A DNA stretch of 64,000 nt, from positions 28,302,569-28,366,568 of the forward strand of contig CM043871.1 of NCBI GenBank assembly GCA_023846275.1, read 5' to 3'. This document shows positions 12,650 to 27,469 of this stretch, one piece after another (within the stretch, counting starts at the first letter, position 1; each line of letters starts with the position of its first letter). The notes under the pieces were generated by a model. The model was not told the origin of the DNA, ran no database searches, and worked only from the letters and a program-made list of their open reading frames with translations. Position numbers and translations under genes: made by a program. The stretch is from Vanilla planifolia (lineage: Eukaryota; Streptophyta; Magnoliopsida; Asparagales; Orchidaceae).

Positions 12650-13340
12650 TTAGTGATCAAGAGATCAACTCCATGCTCATTGAATATAAAATTTGAGAAA
12701 AAAACCAAGGAGACAAAATGGTGAACATCATTGTCATAGTAAGAAGTACCAAGAGTCCTACATTAGTTTGCTTGCAGAGGCTTGTTGTGAGTTGGAGCAC
12801 GTTTGCTAAGCATCGTGCTTAAAGGTGTGGGTGTGCACGCAATAAAGCTCGACATGCTAGATGCCATTGCACATTAATGCATGTGATCATGTGGGATGGA
12901 CACACATGCTCATGAATAGTGCCTTGGCAAATCCTTACATGTGTAGGCAATGTGGAAGCACGAGTAGGATCAAGCCAGGATATACAAAATTTGTCAAATT
13001 CAGAAAATTTTTATATTTGTTGTCAAAATCACATGTATTTTATTTAAAATAAAATATTATATCCAAACTTCTGTATAAAGAGATAAGAAGGATGTATAAA
13101 GTAATTTAGAACTCTAAAAATCAAAATTTAATGAATTTAGAATCCCTTGAAAGAAACTTTTTAAGAAATTTAATCTCCTTGTAACAAAAGTTTTCCTCTT
13201 TTTCTACTTCTATAACTCACAATTTTCAAAACTTTTACTTTCATTGTTGTGACTCTAAAAATAAGGTATGCTCACGAGGGCTTGGAGCAAGAACACATCT
13301 TAAATAGATCATATTATTTTTTGTAAAAGAGAACTTTGAT
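12650..13340. repeat. Dispersed repeat, copy 1
   Basis: This is homologous in direct orientation to 15,110-15,750, offset about 2,457 bp. Shared blocks include TGATCAAG(A/C)GATCAA, GCTCATTGAAT, AAAATTTTTATATTTGT, AATAAAATATTATATC and GAAGGATGTAT(A/G)AAGTAATTTAGA. The copies are diverged and carry no conserved frame. They are probably terminal parts of retroelements, but the ends were not defined. Confidence 0.7.
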
Positions 13341-15109
13341 TCCACATCGATAGCTGGTGCAAAAAAAAAGATAGTTGAAAAGAAAATCGCAAAAAAGAAT
13401 ATAGAGATTGAGAAGACTTTAATCAAGGTGAGTGTATTAACTATTTCACCATCAAGCTTAGAAGGAAAAATAGCTTTTTAACCCAACAAATACAATTGTC
13501 AATAGAGATGATATACAATCTCAATCTCTTCCTACGATAAAAACAAAAGAAAATACACCAAAAAATATGCTTAATATAAAGAACCCTAAATTAAGTAGCA
13601 ATCTCAAAATAATCGGAGTAAATATGAGGATTATATCAATCTTATATTTTTTATACATGGGAGTTGATATAATTTTTTCAAGATAAATACTACATTTAAT
13701 TTGTATATTTATGATGGTATAATAGGTGCAAAAAAAAAAGGTACATGGATGGAGCAACTAGTGAGATATTTTTCTTTATTTAATTTTTCATCAATGGATA
13801 AAATAACGTATGCTCAATTAAAAATAGCTAGTTATGCATTGACCGGTATAATAATCACTTAAGAATTACTAAAGTTATAGAAGTAACATGAAGCTAATTT
13901 AAGAAATTAATTAAAGAAGAATTTTATCTAATGAGTCACATGAAAAAAAAATAAGAAAAGTGGCATAGACTACGACAGGAACAACGACAAATGGTGTAGG
14001 AATATATTATAGAGTTCTAACAAATCATGAGTTTTTAAATACCCATTAAAGAAATATATATATTATTAAATTATATTACATGAATATATAATTCTATTAT
14101 CATTGAATCATCATTTTCTCTATTCATTATGTAAAATGAGCTAATACATTTGTATGACTATTAAAAAGAAGAATGAATATAAAAAAACAAAATTAGAATG
14201 ACAAATATTAAGAGATTAAAGTATAAATCTAAAAATTGATCTCAAAACAGGAGTATTCTCCAACAAATTATATTATAACCACAATTAACAACACTCCCTC
14301 TACAAGTAAAACTCAAAAATATTATGACCACTATAGGAAATTAGTACACATAAGAAAATGTTAAAAATTATATCCTAAATTATTTATAGAAAAAGTTTAA
14401 GAAGGATAAATTAATTATTATAACTTAGATTAAAAGATTTTTAAAACTCTTATTTAAGTTGATAAAAACTTATGTTTATAATAAGCCCAAAGGAGATATC
14501 AAATGAAATAAAAAAATAAAAGAACTCTTCATCATTCGAATATAAAAAAGAAAGAGCTTATTAATGTTATTATTAATACTAGAGATGAGAAGAACCTAAT
14601 ATTAGAAAGTCTTATGAAAAGGCTAAAGATAGAGACTATACTACATCAAAGATCATATTCTTTTGGATAGATTTAAAAAGATTCTAAGATGAGAGTTGAA
14701 AAATAATATAATATAAAAGTTTATATCACCAATGATTTTATTCATGAAATTATTTATGAAGTGATATCTCTACAAGTCTACAAAATTATACTAAGAAATC
14801 CATATTTATAGGATCAAGATGCAGTCCACAATCGACGAGTACAATGGTATTGATTAACAAATGATGGACATCACTTTCTTCAAACTCGAACAAAGAAACA
14901 TTAACAAAAGGAGTTGTTGGTTCTTACCAAATGAAAATGTTAGTGAACACTTGTAAGGTTATATGCTGCTAGTAGAAAGTTAATGAAACCATTTATAAGG
15001 ATGATAGAAATCTCAATCACCTAAAGAAGATAAGAAAATTAGGTCTATCAGAGAATCGATTTAAAAAAGAAGATTTGAAAGGACTTAAATTGCATAAAAA
15101 AGAAAACTA
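13341..15109. other. AT-rich stretch between two repeat copies
   Basis: No gene is seen. The frames present are AT-rich and motif-free. If the flanking copies are LTRs, this 1.8 kb would be the interior of a small non-autonomous element, but no primer-binding site or polypurine tract was recognised. Confidence 0.45.
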
Positions 15110-15739
15110 TGATCAAGCGATCAATAACAAGCTCATTGAATCCAAAACTATGAAAGAAACTGATAGAGGACATAAAACAACGAAAATCATCATCACAATA
15201 GGAAGTAGTAGAAGTCGTGTGCTGGGCTGCACCCTATTGGCCACCTATTGCACACATGTTTCATGCATGCATGCTAGTTGCACCAATAGTGGCGTTATAG
15301 TTAACGCATATATAAAGGGCTTTTTCATGCATGGTAAAAGTACACATGCACATGAACAGTTTTATAGCACATCGATTCACGTGCGAGCAATGCTAGAGCA
15401 CCATAGGATTAAGCTGAGATTTGTGAAATTCATAAAATTTTTATATTTGTAGTTAAAATCATACATTTTTTATTTTATAATAAAATATTATATCTTAATT
15501 TCTATATAAAAAAGTGAGAAGGATGTATGAAGTAATTTAGAGTTTTAAAAATTAGAACTTCATAAGTTCATAATCATTAAAGGAAAATTTATTGAGAAAT
15601 TTAATCTCATTTTGGCAAAATCCTCCGCCTTCTTCCTTAATTCTTTACCACTTCCCATGTTTTTATTTCTACTATTGCAACTTTAAAAAAAGTTTTATAG
15701 ATGAGGGTTAGGGATGAGTTCACCTTATAAATAGATCAT
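15110..15739. repeat. Dispersed repeat, copy 2
   Basis: This is the second copy of the unit at 12,650-13,340, same orientation. It abuts the left edge of the long LTR-like repeat at about 15,740. A 125-codon plus-strand frame at 15,075-15,452 falls in it, but the frame is not conserved in copy 1, so it is not called as a gene. Confidence 0.7.
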
Positions 15740-17817
15740 TTAGAGATATGTGTTATTATCTTATTATATACATCTTAAAAATCATAAATATATACATCTT
15801 CTTTTCACTTTAAGTAATACACAATCTATGTTAATATTGTCAACATGGTAAGCAAATATAACCTTTTATCATGAGGTTGATTTGATCATATTCATTATCA
15901 TGATGTGATTACTACTATTAATTTATATTATATCAACGAGTATTGTTACTTAATTTTCTAATTTATTCTATTTCATATTATTAGTCAAGGGATCTCTACC
16001 ATTCTAACATGCATCATATATCAAAAAAATTTACATACTAGCTACACAAGCATTTTTAATTGGCATTTCATAAATAATTAAGGGTTTTTATCTTATAATA
16101 TATATCACATCAAGTAAATACACATAAGTATAAGTTCGCCTACCTTTCAATTCCCTTGTGATGGTCTCAATAATGTTCAAATCTTGCTCTTTACTTTTTG
16201 GTTACTACAGTGCTCACGATTGGAATTCTCTTGGTTTTGGCCTTGTTATGCTCTAACTGTTCTTGTTTAAAGATTTGAAGCACTTGCTCTTTTTTCTTCA
16301 CTTTGACACACTTGGATGAAACAAATTGCACTAACTTTTTTTAAAAATCTTTGCAAACTTCTCATAGTTTTTATACAAAGACTTACATTCCTGATTATTT
16401 TAGCTCCACCAATTATTATATTTCTTCAATTTTGCGTCACTTTGACTTCATTCTACTTAACCTTGATAGTTTATATTTGATTAAACTCTCCCCATGACAA
16501 GTCATGTTCATTGTTTTAGATTTTAAAACATTTTTAGTTCTCTTATAATACTTATACAATACTTAACTTCATCTTGTTTAATAGTTGAATCTTTCAACAT
16601 CTATACTTGTTCACATTAATCATATTAATCCATTCCACTAGTCATATAATACCATCCATTTCTATTTTCTTCACTTAAGCATTTTCCCAATCTCATATTT
16701 TATGGTTCTTAAATCATACAATACATCTTATTTTTTTACATCATAACCCAATGATTATTGTGCACTATGCTTATTATATAATTAATTATACTTATACATT
16801 AATGTTCATCATGTTGTATAATATATTAATCTATTATTTATCCCATTAGGCTTAATTTTTTCTTCTCAATTAATCATGCCTACATGTTATTTTTTTTCAT
16901 ATTGTATGATACTATATTGCCTATATTAATCATTTATTCTTATGTATTAACAATCTTATATGATGTCCTGGTAATCCTTGCATGATCTTTAGTTATTTTC
17001 TCATTGTTCATATTTTTCTCAAATTTATTCCCTTTCTTAATGGATCATATTATATAATATCTTTTGATTGTACTATATGATACAATTACTTCTTACTTAG
17101 CCTATCAAACTTGTCTAACCTATAGTATTGATGCATTAACTACATTATTATATCAACATAGTTATGTTGTTATGCTTGTATGATATAACCTTATTTAATG
17201 AACCTATTCAAATTACATTCTAATTCCCTTTTATGTTCTTAAATCATATTTTATGATAGACCTCTATCATAACATATGATACACTTCTTTTGTATGATAT
17301 ATTTCAATTCTTTCTTCTTTTACTTGCCAGACTAAATTGCCCATATAAGAGATACAATAGTTTACCATAATATCATATTGATATAATTCTACTTACCATT
17401 TTATATGATTCCATTTAGCTTAATTATCTTATTAATTATTTAATATAATATAATTTCTTTCTCACTCTAAATGATGATCTTCACTACTATAAAATCTTAT
17501 TCAGCTTAGTTCACTGATTAATTATAATATCATATCATATATTTTTTTATCGTACTAGATGATAAACTTCATTATGTTGTCTTTCCTTTATCCATATGGC
17601 ACTGTATGGTTTTTATTATTGTAATATATGATCTATTTTTCAAAATATTTCTATAAATTTATAAATTATTTTTTAAAATTAAATTAATGATTATTTTCTT
17701 AATTTGCATCGCTCTTATCTTCTTAATGTCATCAATCATTCTTGATAATATTTTTAATTCATCATCCCATGAATTTAAATTCTTTAAATTTATTTGCTCC
17801 ACTTTTAGGATATTACA
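15740..17817 (-). repeat. LTR-like repeat, 3' LTR of a decayed Ty3/gypsy-type element
   Basis: This matches 27,470-29,372 along about 2 kb in direct orientation, for example CTAACATGCATCATA near 16,005 against CTAGCATGCATCATA near 27,719, and ATGTCCTGGT in both. Read on the minus strand the repeat begins at 17,817 with TGTAATATCC, like the TGTAACATCCC start of many plant Ty3/gypsy LTRs. It is preceded by a GAGGACCAAT...GATGAAGGAAT stretch that resembles the 3' end of gypsy polyproteins plus polypurine tract. The inner boundary near 15,740 is approximate. The body is rich in a degenerate ATCATATTGTATGAT motif. Confidence 0.7.
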
Positions 17818-17845
17818 ATTCCTTCATCATAAGAAATTGGTCCTC
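17818..17845 (-). other. Polypurine-tract-like sequence before 3' LTR
   Basis: On the minus strand this reads GAGGACCAATTTCTTATGAT followed by GAAGGAAT, and is directly followed by the LTR start TGTAATATCC at 17,817. Plant chromovirus-type gypsy elements commonly have a GAGGACGA...GGGGGAGAAT stretch at this point, which primes plus-strand DNA synthesis. The purine tract here is degraded. Confidence 0.5.
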
Positions 17846-18939
17846 AACATTTAGATAGATATTATGGTTATCCTTTATCCCTATCAAGTATTTCAAGTAC
17901 TTCAAATTTATGTACTAGTTCTTATACTCAATAAAGTTTCAACCTTGGTAACCAAATTTTATCTATTTGTTGAATATTGTATCTACTATTCATTCACCAC
18001 TATAGAAGTTTCTAAACAATCATGTCTCTAATGAATAATTCATGAATTTTTCTATATTATTTTCTTATCCTTAATCAAGTATATTTATAAAATTTTATTT
18101 ATTAATTAACATTTCTTTTTAAGATTCTCATTCAATAATTATGCTTCAAACCTAGAAGATAACAATAGAATATATTAATCATTTTTTCTTGCATCAAATA
18201 TACTTCAATTTAATAAGCAATAAATGAGCATAAATAAAAAAAAAATCACTCTAAACTACTAATTCTTCTAAAGATTCACACACATCTTATTCTCAATTAT
18301 AGTTTCATTCATAAATAGGATGAGAATTCTTTCACATATTACATATTTTTTAACATACATCTTTGTTGGGACTTTTGCTATCCTTGATTACTTGTTGTTT
18401 ATGTGGAACTCCCTAACATTGGGTCCAATGCCTCCATAATTATAACATTAGACCTTTTTTGTCACACTTTATATGATATTTCATTATAATATTAGTCTTA
18501 ATAATTTTAAGATTAGAAAATCAGAATTTAAGCATAATTAAAGGACATTATAAACTTAATTAGACAAGAAATGATAAATAAAGCTAACTCAAATTTTTGT
18601 TCAAGTCATCTAATTTTTCAGATCCTACACAAGAAACTATTATACTTCAAAAAATAAATGGACAAAGTTTCTCTTAAAACTGCCAATATTTTCTTTATAC
18701 AAGTCTATAATTAATGATAATAATCATAAGATATATATATATATATATATCATTCATAATAATAAAAAATTTATAAATATAATCTTAACATAATCAAATC
18801 CATTGTGTATCCACATAACCAAATATTTAATTTCTAAAAGATATCAAGCTTAACAATACTTTTTGACATAATAAAATTCATAATTTTATTATTGGTTCAT
18901 AAAGTATTAGCTAGAACTTACACATCTAGTTGTACTTAT

Positions 18940-18941
<2 letters not shown>

Positions 18942-18980
<39 letters not shown>
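18942..18980. repeat. (TA)n microsatellite
   Basis: About 39 bp of uninterrupted alternating T and A inside the decayed element. Confidence 0.9.
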
Positions 18981-19729
18981 TCTCAAATATAATCATCCAC
19001 GTGTCTTTCAAAATATGTAAATAAAAATATCATAATTTACTAAAAAAATAGGCTATCAAACTTAAGATATTTTTATCATTTTGTACTATAGTATTTTGAC
19101 CTATAATATAAATGTGTAATAAACTTCAAAGCTCTATAGGTAAATTTACATGTAAATAATGAGATGAGATAACTATGATAATAAGATAACTTATAAAATA
19201 ATAATTAAAAAATAATTAAATAATATTAAATAAGTGCTTATGGCCATCATCTAGAAATACATATAAAATGAATTAACAAAAATATGATATGAAGATATAG
19301 AAAGATGTATAAACATACAAGAGCATATGATCGAATTATATAATTGTATTAAGTAATTAACACATAAAAGATGTATAATTATATCTTGTAACATGTTTCT
19401 AATATACATTTCTCTATCTACTAAGAATTATTTTTTTTTATTTGAAATCTAATATCTTAATATCTTTTTAAACTACTTTGATTATAATATTTTCTTAACT
19501 TTTTTATCTTAATCTTATTTCTCATATATTTTATAGTACTTATATTATCATCAAAGCCTAAGTATTTATTAAATAATTATCATTCTAAAATCATGAGATC
19601 TTATCTCATATATATCATGTCTGTTTCAAGCACATACTATATAAATCTCATATCATATCATCAAATATTACATCATAGCATATAGATCCAACATGTAGAC
19701 ATATCACATCATGTTTGTCTCATAATAGA

Positions 19730-20113
19730 TCTCATCTTTAGTTATTGGATCACATAGTAAGTTACTTATTATATATTATATTTGCATAATAATCAATCTC
19801 ATCTCTAGTTACTAGATTTTACAATAAGCAACTTATCATATATCATAACTATATTAATGAATGTCATCTCTAACTTTTAAATCACACAAGTAGCTTATCA
19901 TATATCATATTCGTATGAGAGTGGATCTCATCTCTAGCTGTTATATCACATAATAAGCAACTCATCATATATCATATATACATATAATAAATCTCATCTT
20001 TAGTTACTATATCACATAACAAAATAATTCAACATATATTATATTCATATCATAATGGACATCATCTTTATCTATTATATTACATAATAAGTAGCTTATC
20101 ATATATCATGTGA
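19730..20113. repeat. 65-bp tandem repeat, about six copies
   Basis: Units begin near 19,730, 19,797, 19,862, 19,926, 19,992 and 20,059 (spacing 64-67 bp). Each holds the order ATCTCATCTYTAGTTAYTA, then ATCACATAATAAG, then CTTATCATATATCATAT. Copies are diverged but the period is regular. More degraded copies may extend left to about 19,600. It is non-coding. Confidence 0.85.
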
Positions 20114-23100
20114 GATATGATATCAATGGTACTATATCATAGCACATCATCTCATCTTCACTCATAGTAGTAATAGAGTATAGTAATTGACATTAATACT
20201 ATAGAACAAATATCATCATTCTCATTATTACTCATTCTAATCATAATATATCTATAATACATTAATATCATCACTAGTAAAATCATTACAACAAAACTTA
20301 TATAGCTTGAATCATATTAGGTACTCACGTAGTTTAATATTATAATCATTTATCTTTTATTTTATTCTTTTTAGTTCTTATTTTTTCTTAATTTTTTTAT
20401 TTTCTTTTTCATTCAGTATTCACATTTTATATCACTAATATCATTAAATACATCACTTGGTTATATATGGATATTTGTTTTATTTCTCATCACATAGTAT
20501 ATAATAATGATGTAGAATATAATATAAAAGAAAAAGATAATATGTCATAATATTGAACATTAAATAATTGTAACAAAATATCATACTTATATTATAATTA
20601 TTTAAAATTTATCAACATACTCTCTTTGAAAAAATTCTTGTATTAACTTTTCATTCCCTTTAACTTCGTATTTAAACTTCATTTCTAAATCAATTGAACA
20701 ATTCAACTAATTAAATTACACTATTTTATAAATTTTTTTAAAGTTTCCTCTTTTTATAATAAAAATTTTCTAATATTACTTAGTGACCTTTAAACATCAC
20801 TTCGTTCCTTCTTATGTGTATCAAAGATAAGAAAATACATAATAACTCATTGATTCTCTTTTTCTTGTATAAAAAATTACAAACACAATAGCTAATTAAA
20901 GTTCATAGGACTTGGATTTAAAATAAAATAACACTTTCTAATCTCAATTTGGAAGTAAAAAGTTAAAAATTAATTTTTTTCAATTCTTCTCATAGCAATA
21001 GAATAAAATTAGGAAGAAATTAAACTCAATAATCAGATTTCCTTTTTTTTTATGACTAGCTAGTGATGGGGTTCTTCCTATCGAATAAAAAATGAATGAT
21101 AACAAATAGCAGCTCATGAGTTCTCAATCTTGACCATAAAAGCTTTGTATGATTGCACGACGACATGGTGATGAGGATAGTAAACTAGGAAACCATGCTC
21201 GTAACAGTGACAGGGCAAGGGGACAGAATCTGTCAGAAGAGTGGGAGAGGAAAGAAAGGAAGTATTTTTATTTTTTTATTATTGTTTTATTTTTAATTCT
21301 TATTATATTATTATTTTTTATTTGTAAAGTATATATTATTAATATTTTTTGGTGAATAAATTTATATTAAATCCAAAAGAACCTAGAAATTAACAAAACA
21401 AATCTTGACAAACTCGTCTTTGCGAGCTTAATACAATGGTATATTCATTTTTCAAATTTAACCTAGTTAATAAATACACATTTTACCAAAAAATATCTAA
21501 AATTATTATTTTAATCAACTTTATTAAAAATCAAAATATTAATTCACTTTATAAAATCAAATATAACCATTTAAAATCAATATTGGAAAAATCAAGTTGT
21601 TACACTTTTCCTCCAGCATTCACTTTGATGAAGTTTTTAACAAGTTTGACATTGATGATTTTTTTATGGTTCCATCTTTATTGATTGATGGTTTAATTAA
21701 TTGTTTCATCTTTGATTTTAATTATGGTTGGTTCTTTCATCACCATTGAACATTCTTAGCAATAGACTTGATTTGATGTTTTTAAGGGAGTCCCTTCCCT
21801 CTTTTTGGAGCATACAATATTTTTATTTCTCTAATTCAACCAACTCTAAACAAAACCTTAACAACTTTGATACAATTCATTCAAATTTGATGATTGTGGT
21901 TCTTCTTCTATACTACCTTGATAGGTTTCTTGTTCCTTATCCTTTGTAGTTGTCGATACACGTCATTCGAAAAAAGTTAAGCAAAAATCTTCCCAAGCCA
22001 TATCTTGATCTTGTGTCTCCTCCAAGAAATACTTTTGTTGCTTTATCCACTCCACACTTCACGATTAAAGCTTAAACTCACTTTTGAGTGCTTCTTATGT
22101 TCTTGGTATGTCATGTTGTCATACAGCATCTCCACTCTTTCAAACTAATCTTCCAACTTAAGAAATTACTTCATCAAATGATTTATTTTCCATCACTACT
22201 TTAGTCATTTGTTTATTATTGATTTGATTTCCTACGTAATTTGTACATCTTCCATCATAATTTCTTTTTGATTCTTCTCCTTTCTAAATGTCTCACTTCT
22301 CACTTTGTTGTCAGCACTTGATGCATCCTCCACAAATTGATTGAATTTCCCAAACTCCATATCATCCTTATGATTATTTAACAAGTCTAATCATCGTACA
22401 TCACTTTATCATCACAAAAACTTCTCAAATTATGTAAAGCTTTTTTGCAATTTAAATTCTCTCTATTTTATCTCTCTTTAAATTTCTTTATATAGATTTT
22501 ATTATATGATTTTGATTATCATATTGTACGATAAATTTATGTTACTTGTTGTCTACATGGTTGTTCAATTCAATTTGACCTTTTTATTTTTCTCTCCTTA
22601 TAATTGTACATGTACATTGTACATTTACATCTTCATGTGATATGACCTACATGGTCACCTATAACCCTTATTAGTTTGATTCAACTTGCCAAAGTATAGT
22701 ATGTTATTATTACGATTTTCTTTTCGTATTATACAATATTTACCATTGTACTTATTTTTTCTTCTCTCCTGCTCATACTTGACAATAGTGTGTACAATTA
22801 TTCTAAATCTTCTCATCTCATGTCATCATATGATATGATTCTATATAACATACTACATAGTATTTTCATTACTTTACTTTGTTCGTATTATTCGACTACT
22901 TTTATAGTCAAATTTACTTAAAACATTCGTATTAATGTATTTCAAAATAATATGGTATTGTATTATATCATATTTTTAATTATTTCTTTGATCATTTTAT
23001 TATACTTTACGATGGTATTATTTTGTTCTATATGATATGTCAATTTGATCACTTGATATTTTTTTCATATAACCTATGCTCACTACATTGTATAGTACAA

Positions 23101-26100
23101 TTATGTGATATCATTTGTATATAAATCTCATTTCACATAACTCTTCCTTTGCTTGTCTTATTGCATTATAAGATTTCTTTTTAATTTTGTATTGTATGAT
23201 TTTTCAATCTCACAACTTCATATGCCACTTATTCATCTCTTCTCATCACATCGTATTATATAATTATGTGATATCATACTATATAAATATTTTGAACCAT
23301 TACTACACACCATATCATACTATGCGATGATTGTTATCGTATTGTATTTTTTTTTTAATTTAGTTTTCTATCTTTTGGTTTATATATATTTCACTGTATG
23401 ATGATATCAATTGTATTACATAATTTGTATATAGAAGCTTTCCATTTCTTTTTTACCAAGATTTTATGTTTTTTTGTCAAGCTTTGAACTACAAACAGGC
23501 AATAAAACATGTCAAACATAGCTACAATAGTGTGTTTTTTCCTCTAGAAACTTTACCCATGCTCACCATTTATGTTTCAATTCTTTTGTAAGCTTCACAT
23601 CATAGGTTGTAGCATGTCTTCATTGACCATTTTTCACTAGCATTGTACATAACATCCATGTCTAAGTTTTCTTAAATATCCTCTCTAATACATCAATTGC
23701 TCTAATTCATCAAATGTAGTGACCCCTCATGGTCCATTCCCAAATTTCAATGCCATGTCATCTATTTTATTTTTCCTTTTTTTATTAATTTGGAAAAATA
23801 TGTGAGCATTTTTTTTACAAAACAAACTAGTAACTAAAGCAAAATTCACAACAAACCTCTTTCAAATATAATCTTTAAAATAAATTGTAGAAGAGACTTT
23901 AATCTTTTGCATGTAAAGATCAACTTTTGACGAACCTCTAAAATCATAAGTTTAAACTTCTCTTAATATTACCAAGGCTCCATTAAAACTACTAAATTAA
24001 TTTCTATCACATATACTTTCCTCAAATACATAAAATGAAGTGGTAAGTAATACTCTTCGATGACAAGTAAATATCTTTAAGTCATGTCATCAAATGATCG
24101 AGTCTCACTATTTTCCTATAGTCGACATGACGTTTGATTTTGTCTTGAAAGTGTTAAGACAAAAATAAGTTAAGCAAATTATCATGAACTTAATGGCAAT
24201 ACATGTACATTTTGTTGAAATGATAGGAGCGTAATGTTCACAAGAGGGGGGGGGTGAATTTTGCAAATATAATTAGAAATTTGAATTCAACAAGTTAAAT
24301 GTTTTCTCCAATTAAATCTAATAATTTAGTAAAAGGTTTTGCTTGCTCAAACCAAATTCATTCTACTTAAAATACTCAAGTATTTTTCAATCCAATGCTT
24401 TATTTATTCTCAAACAATTGGAGTAGTCTAAAATATTCATGAAGCAAAAATTTCTCAATGATTTGAATGGCAATTATAACCAACTTATAAGAATTATTGT
24501 TCCATTTTGTCAAGCCTTTTGTTGGGTATTAGAAAAGTAATAACATTCACAAATAAATAAGAACACACAAAGGAAGACAAAAAAAATCTTAGGTGATTTG
24601 ATCAAAACTTGAATCTATATCCACCTCTAGCCAAATAGCTAGGCTTCTAATATAAAGCACTCTCATTTTTGTCGTAGCCAGGTGAGGTAGACTTAATACA
24701 ACCAGTCTTATTTTTATCATAGTTATGTAGGGATCAACCTAAGACAAATCCTTTATCTTTTTGTCTCAGCTTGGTTGGAGTCAATCTCACTCAAAGGAGA
24801 ACAACACAACTTACATAAATCTTAAAACACTTATTCACTTAAGAGAAACATATGACATAATGTCTAAAATGAAGTGAAAGGATTTTACTAATTAAAATGC
24901 AAAAATTTGATGTATTAGATTTAAGGTCAATGCTGATGAAGCTCGAGAAACAACAATTGCAGTAATGGGAAAAGAATAAATAAAGTCAATACTGATGAAG
25001 GTTGAGATACAATAATAGTAGTAACAGGATAAGAATACTTTTTACTATTATACACAACCCACATCTCTTGAACTCTTTCACTCTTAAAATGATTTTATAA
25101 TTGAGTTATTTGCTTTTTCTTGTTTAAATATACTTTTATTTATATTGATAATTAAGCTAAATGCAAATTAATAAGTTTTACCAACTAAAACTCAAATATA
25201 TTTTTACTCTAGGAATACTAATTGTATAATTATGATTATAATATTGTATATGATGATATGCATTACACTTAGAATATCCACAGGAAGTGCTTATTTAATA
25301 AGTTTAATTTTACATCTCTCAAGATATCATCCTTATTTGATTAGTTTATCATATTATACATTTACAGCAAATCTATCCAAGCTAATTTCTAAGCTCTCGA
25401 GAAAATATTGTATGATATAGGATTGTATAATATGATGTCATATAAGAAGCTCACATTATTGATCAAGAATAATTATTATTCATATAAAAAGTGGATTATA
25501 CTAATACGACACGAATTTTCCTGATAAATGACCAAATCTTTAAGCTAAAGTCATAGATAAGTATGTATCATACTGCTACAATAAGAGTACCATAGTTGTA
25601 TGATAGAAAAAATTGTCCAAACTTTTTTTTATCCTAAACTAGTATTACTTATTATATTGATCATATTTGTAAGTAGACAATGTATGAGCAGTATAATACA
25701 TATTTTAACTTAGTTAATTTAATCATATTAGTACAATTGTGAGATTTTATCTATATAACATATTCAACCTAACTAAAACTGAATGTACTCATATGATGGT
25801 ACAAATGCACTTATATATCAATAAAGTTCACACTTAACTAGATCATAATAGTACAACATATATATCATACTAATGCATCAATATAAACTTTAATAATACC
25901 ACTTGAGAAAGAGTACTCGTACAATAATAGAATCATACACTTATAAAACATTCACCATGTTATTAAGAATAAAAGAATAATCATACAAATATGAAGAAAA
26001 TTTCATACTTATACGATACTATCAATTTAGTGCTTGCACTTAATCACTCAGTTTGATTCTTGTCTAATCCACCACTAACTAAATTACATTATTTGAAATA

Positions 26101-27469
26101 TATCATATTGCACAAAGCTCTAATATTCCACACCTCAACACATACTTCTAGAGTATCCCAAAGGTGTACAAGTATGATAAGATTAGCATACTAAAACTAA
26201 TAGTATAATTTATGCAAATATCTTAGGATCAATCTTGATTGATGCATTGTTCAATTTCATGCAATGTAAATCGTATTATACTATAATTAAATTGTATAAG
26301 TATTAATAATACAAATGATGTATTTCTCAAATCTTTTTGTAAATTGTAAAAGTTGATTAATTTGGTACATGTAAACTTATATAATTAATATTCATACTTT
26401 CATGCTTATATGTATATAATCATGTATGAAACACATGTCTCAAGATCTTACAAATTCAACATGCATAACAATATATTGCAACCCAATGTGCCATGCAAAT
26501 TCAAGTTTTAAGTTTAATAAGTCTATCCAAAAGAAAGTATTTAAGATGTGTTTCAAATGAGCAAATGCTCCACTAAGAGTTACAAGAGTGACTTTATGAT
26601 TTACGAGTTAAGCTAAGCATAAGTAAAGCCACTAAGACTAATTGACTTATTTTCACTAATAGATTGATCAATAAACACTTTATTAACATGCTTAATTTAA
26701 CTAGACCTCTTTGATCTTGAGATGTAAGATTTTAAAAAAAATTAAGGAAAATATTAGTAACAAAATACAATGGTTTTGTTGTCATAAAAAAGTAGTGTAA
26801 TAACCAAAATATGCAACACATATATGTAAATGAAACAAATGTTGGGTTGCCACATACATAGATCAATTACAATCATTCCAATATATAAGATAAGAATATG
26901 AATGCTTATAAGAAACATAAAATTAAAACCAAGTCTTTATCACTTTTATCTTTTATAGTATTTATGTATTGGCTTATTACTTTTACTTTTCATCTCTTTA
27001 AGGTTTGGCATAGAGAAATCCCTTGGCATAAACGAAATTAAGAATATTTAAGAACATATTATTTCACATTTAAAAAGCTCAAATGAAGGCTTCTTTGTGT
27101 CATCTCCAAAATATATTATTTTTGGATGGTAGTCACTACTTTGGATAATCTCTTACCTTTTTATTTTGATCAATGTCTTCTATTTATCAAAATTCTTTCT
27201 TTTGTCTTTTCATGTTCTTATTTTTTCTTTTCCTTTTGTGACTATTATCATAAATATATTTCTTTTTTTTTCATCTTTTGTGAATATTATCATAATAATA
27301 TTTTTTTAAATTTTTGTAAATATCATGACATAATTTTTTAGACAATGATGCTTCTGAATAAAGTATTACAATATTTTGTACTTAAGCAACATATACAACT
27401 GAACAAGTTTAAATAGCATTAAAAATCATAGAAAATCAAATATGCTTAAAAGGTTCTCTTTTGATCATC
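20114..27469. other. Interior of decayed retroelement region
   Basis: No gene could be supported. Minus-strand pieces near 21,980-22,340 give fragments such as MAWEDFCLTF that faintly resemble plant retroelement Gag, but with many stops and doubtful order. A GAGGGGGGGGGTGAATTTT motif at about 24,245, a type common at the ends of plant retroelements, hints at a nested insertion. Segments at 22,480-23,470 and 25,200-26,300 are again dense in the TATTGTATGAT-like motif of the LTRs. Confidence 0.45.

Noticed and set aside
15075..15452. 125-codon plus-strand frame
   Set aside because: It lies in a dispersed repeat whose other copy (12,650-13,340) does not keep the frame, and it shows no family motif.
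21700..22340. Possible gypsy Gag remnant on the minus strand (fragments MAWEDFCLTF and MFNGDERT)
   Set aside because: Many stops, and the two fragments are in the wrong order for Gag. Too weak to call.
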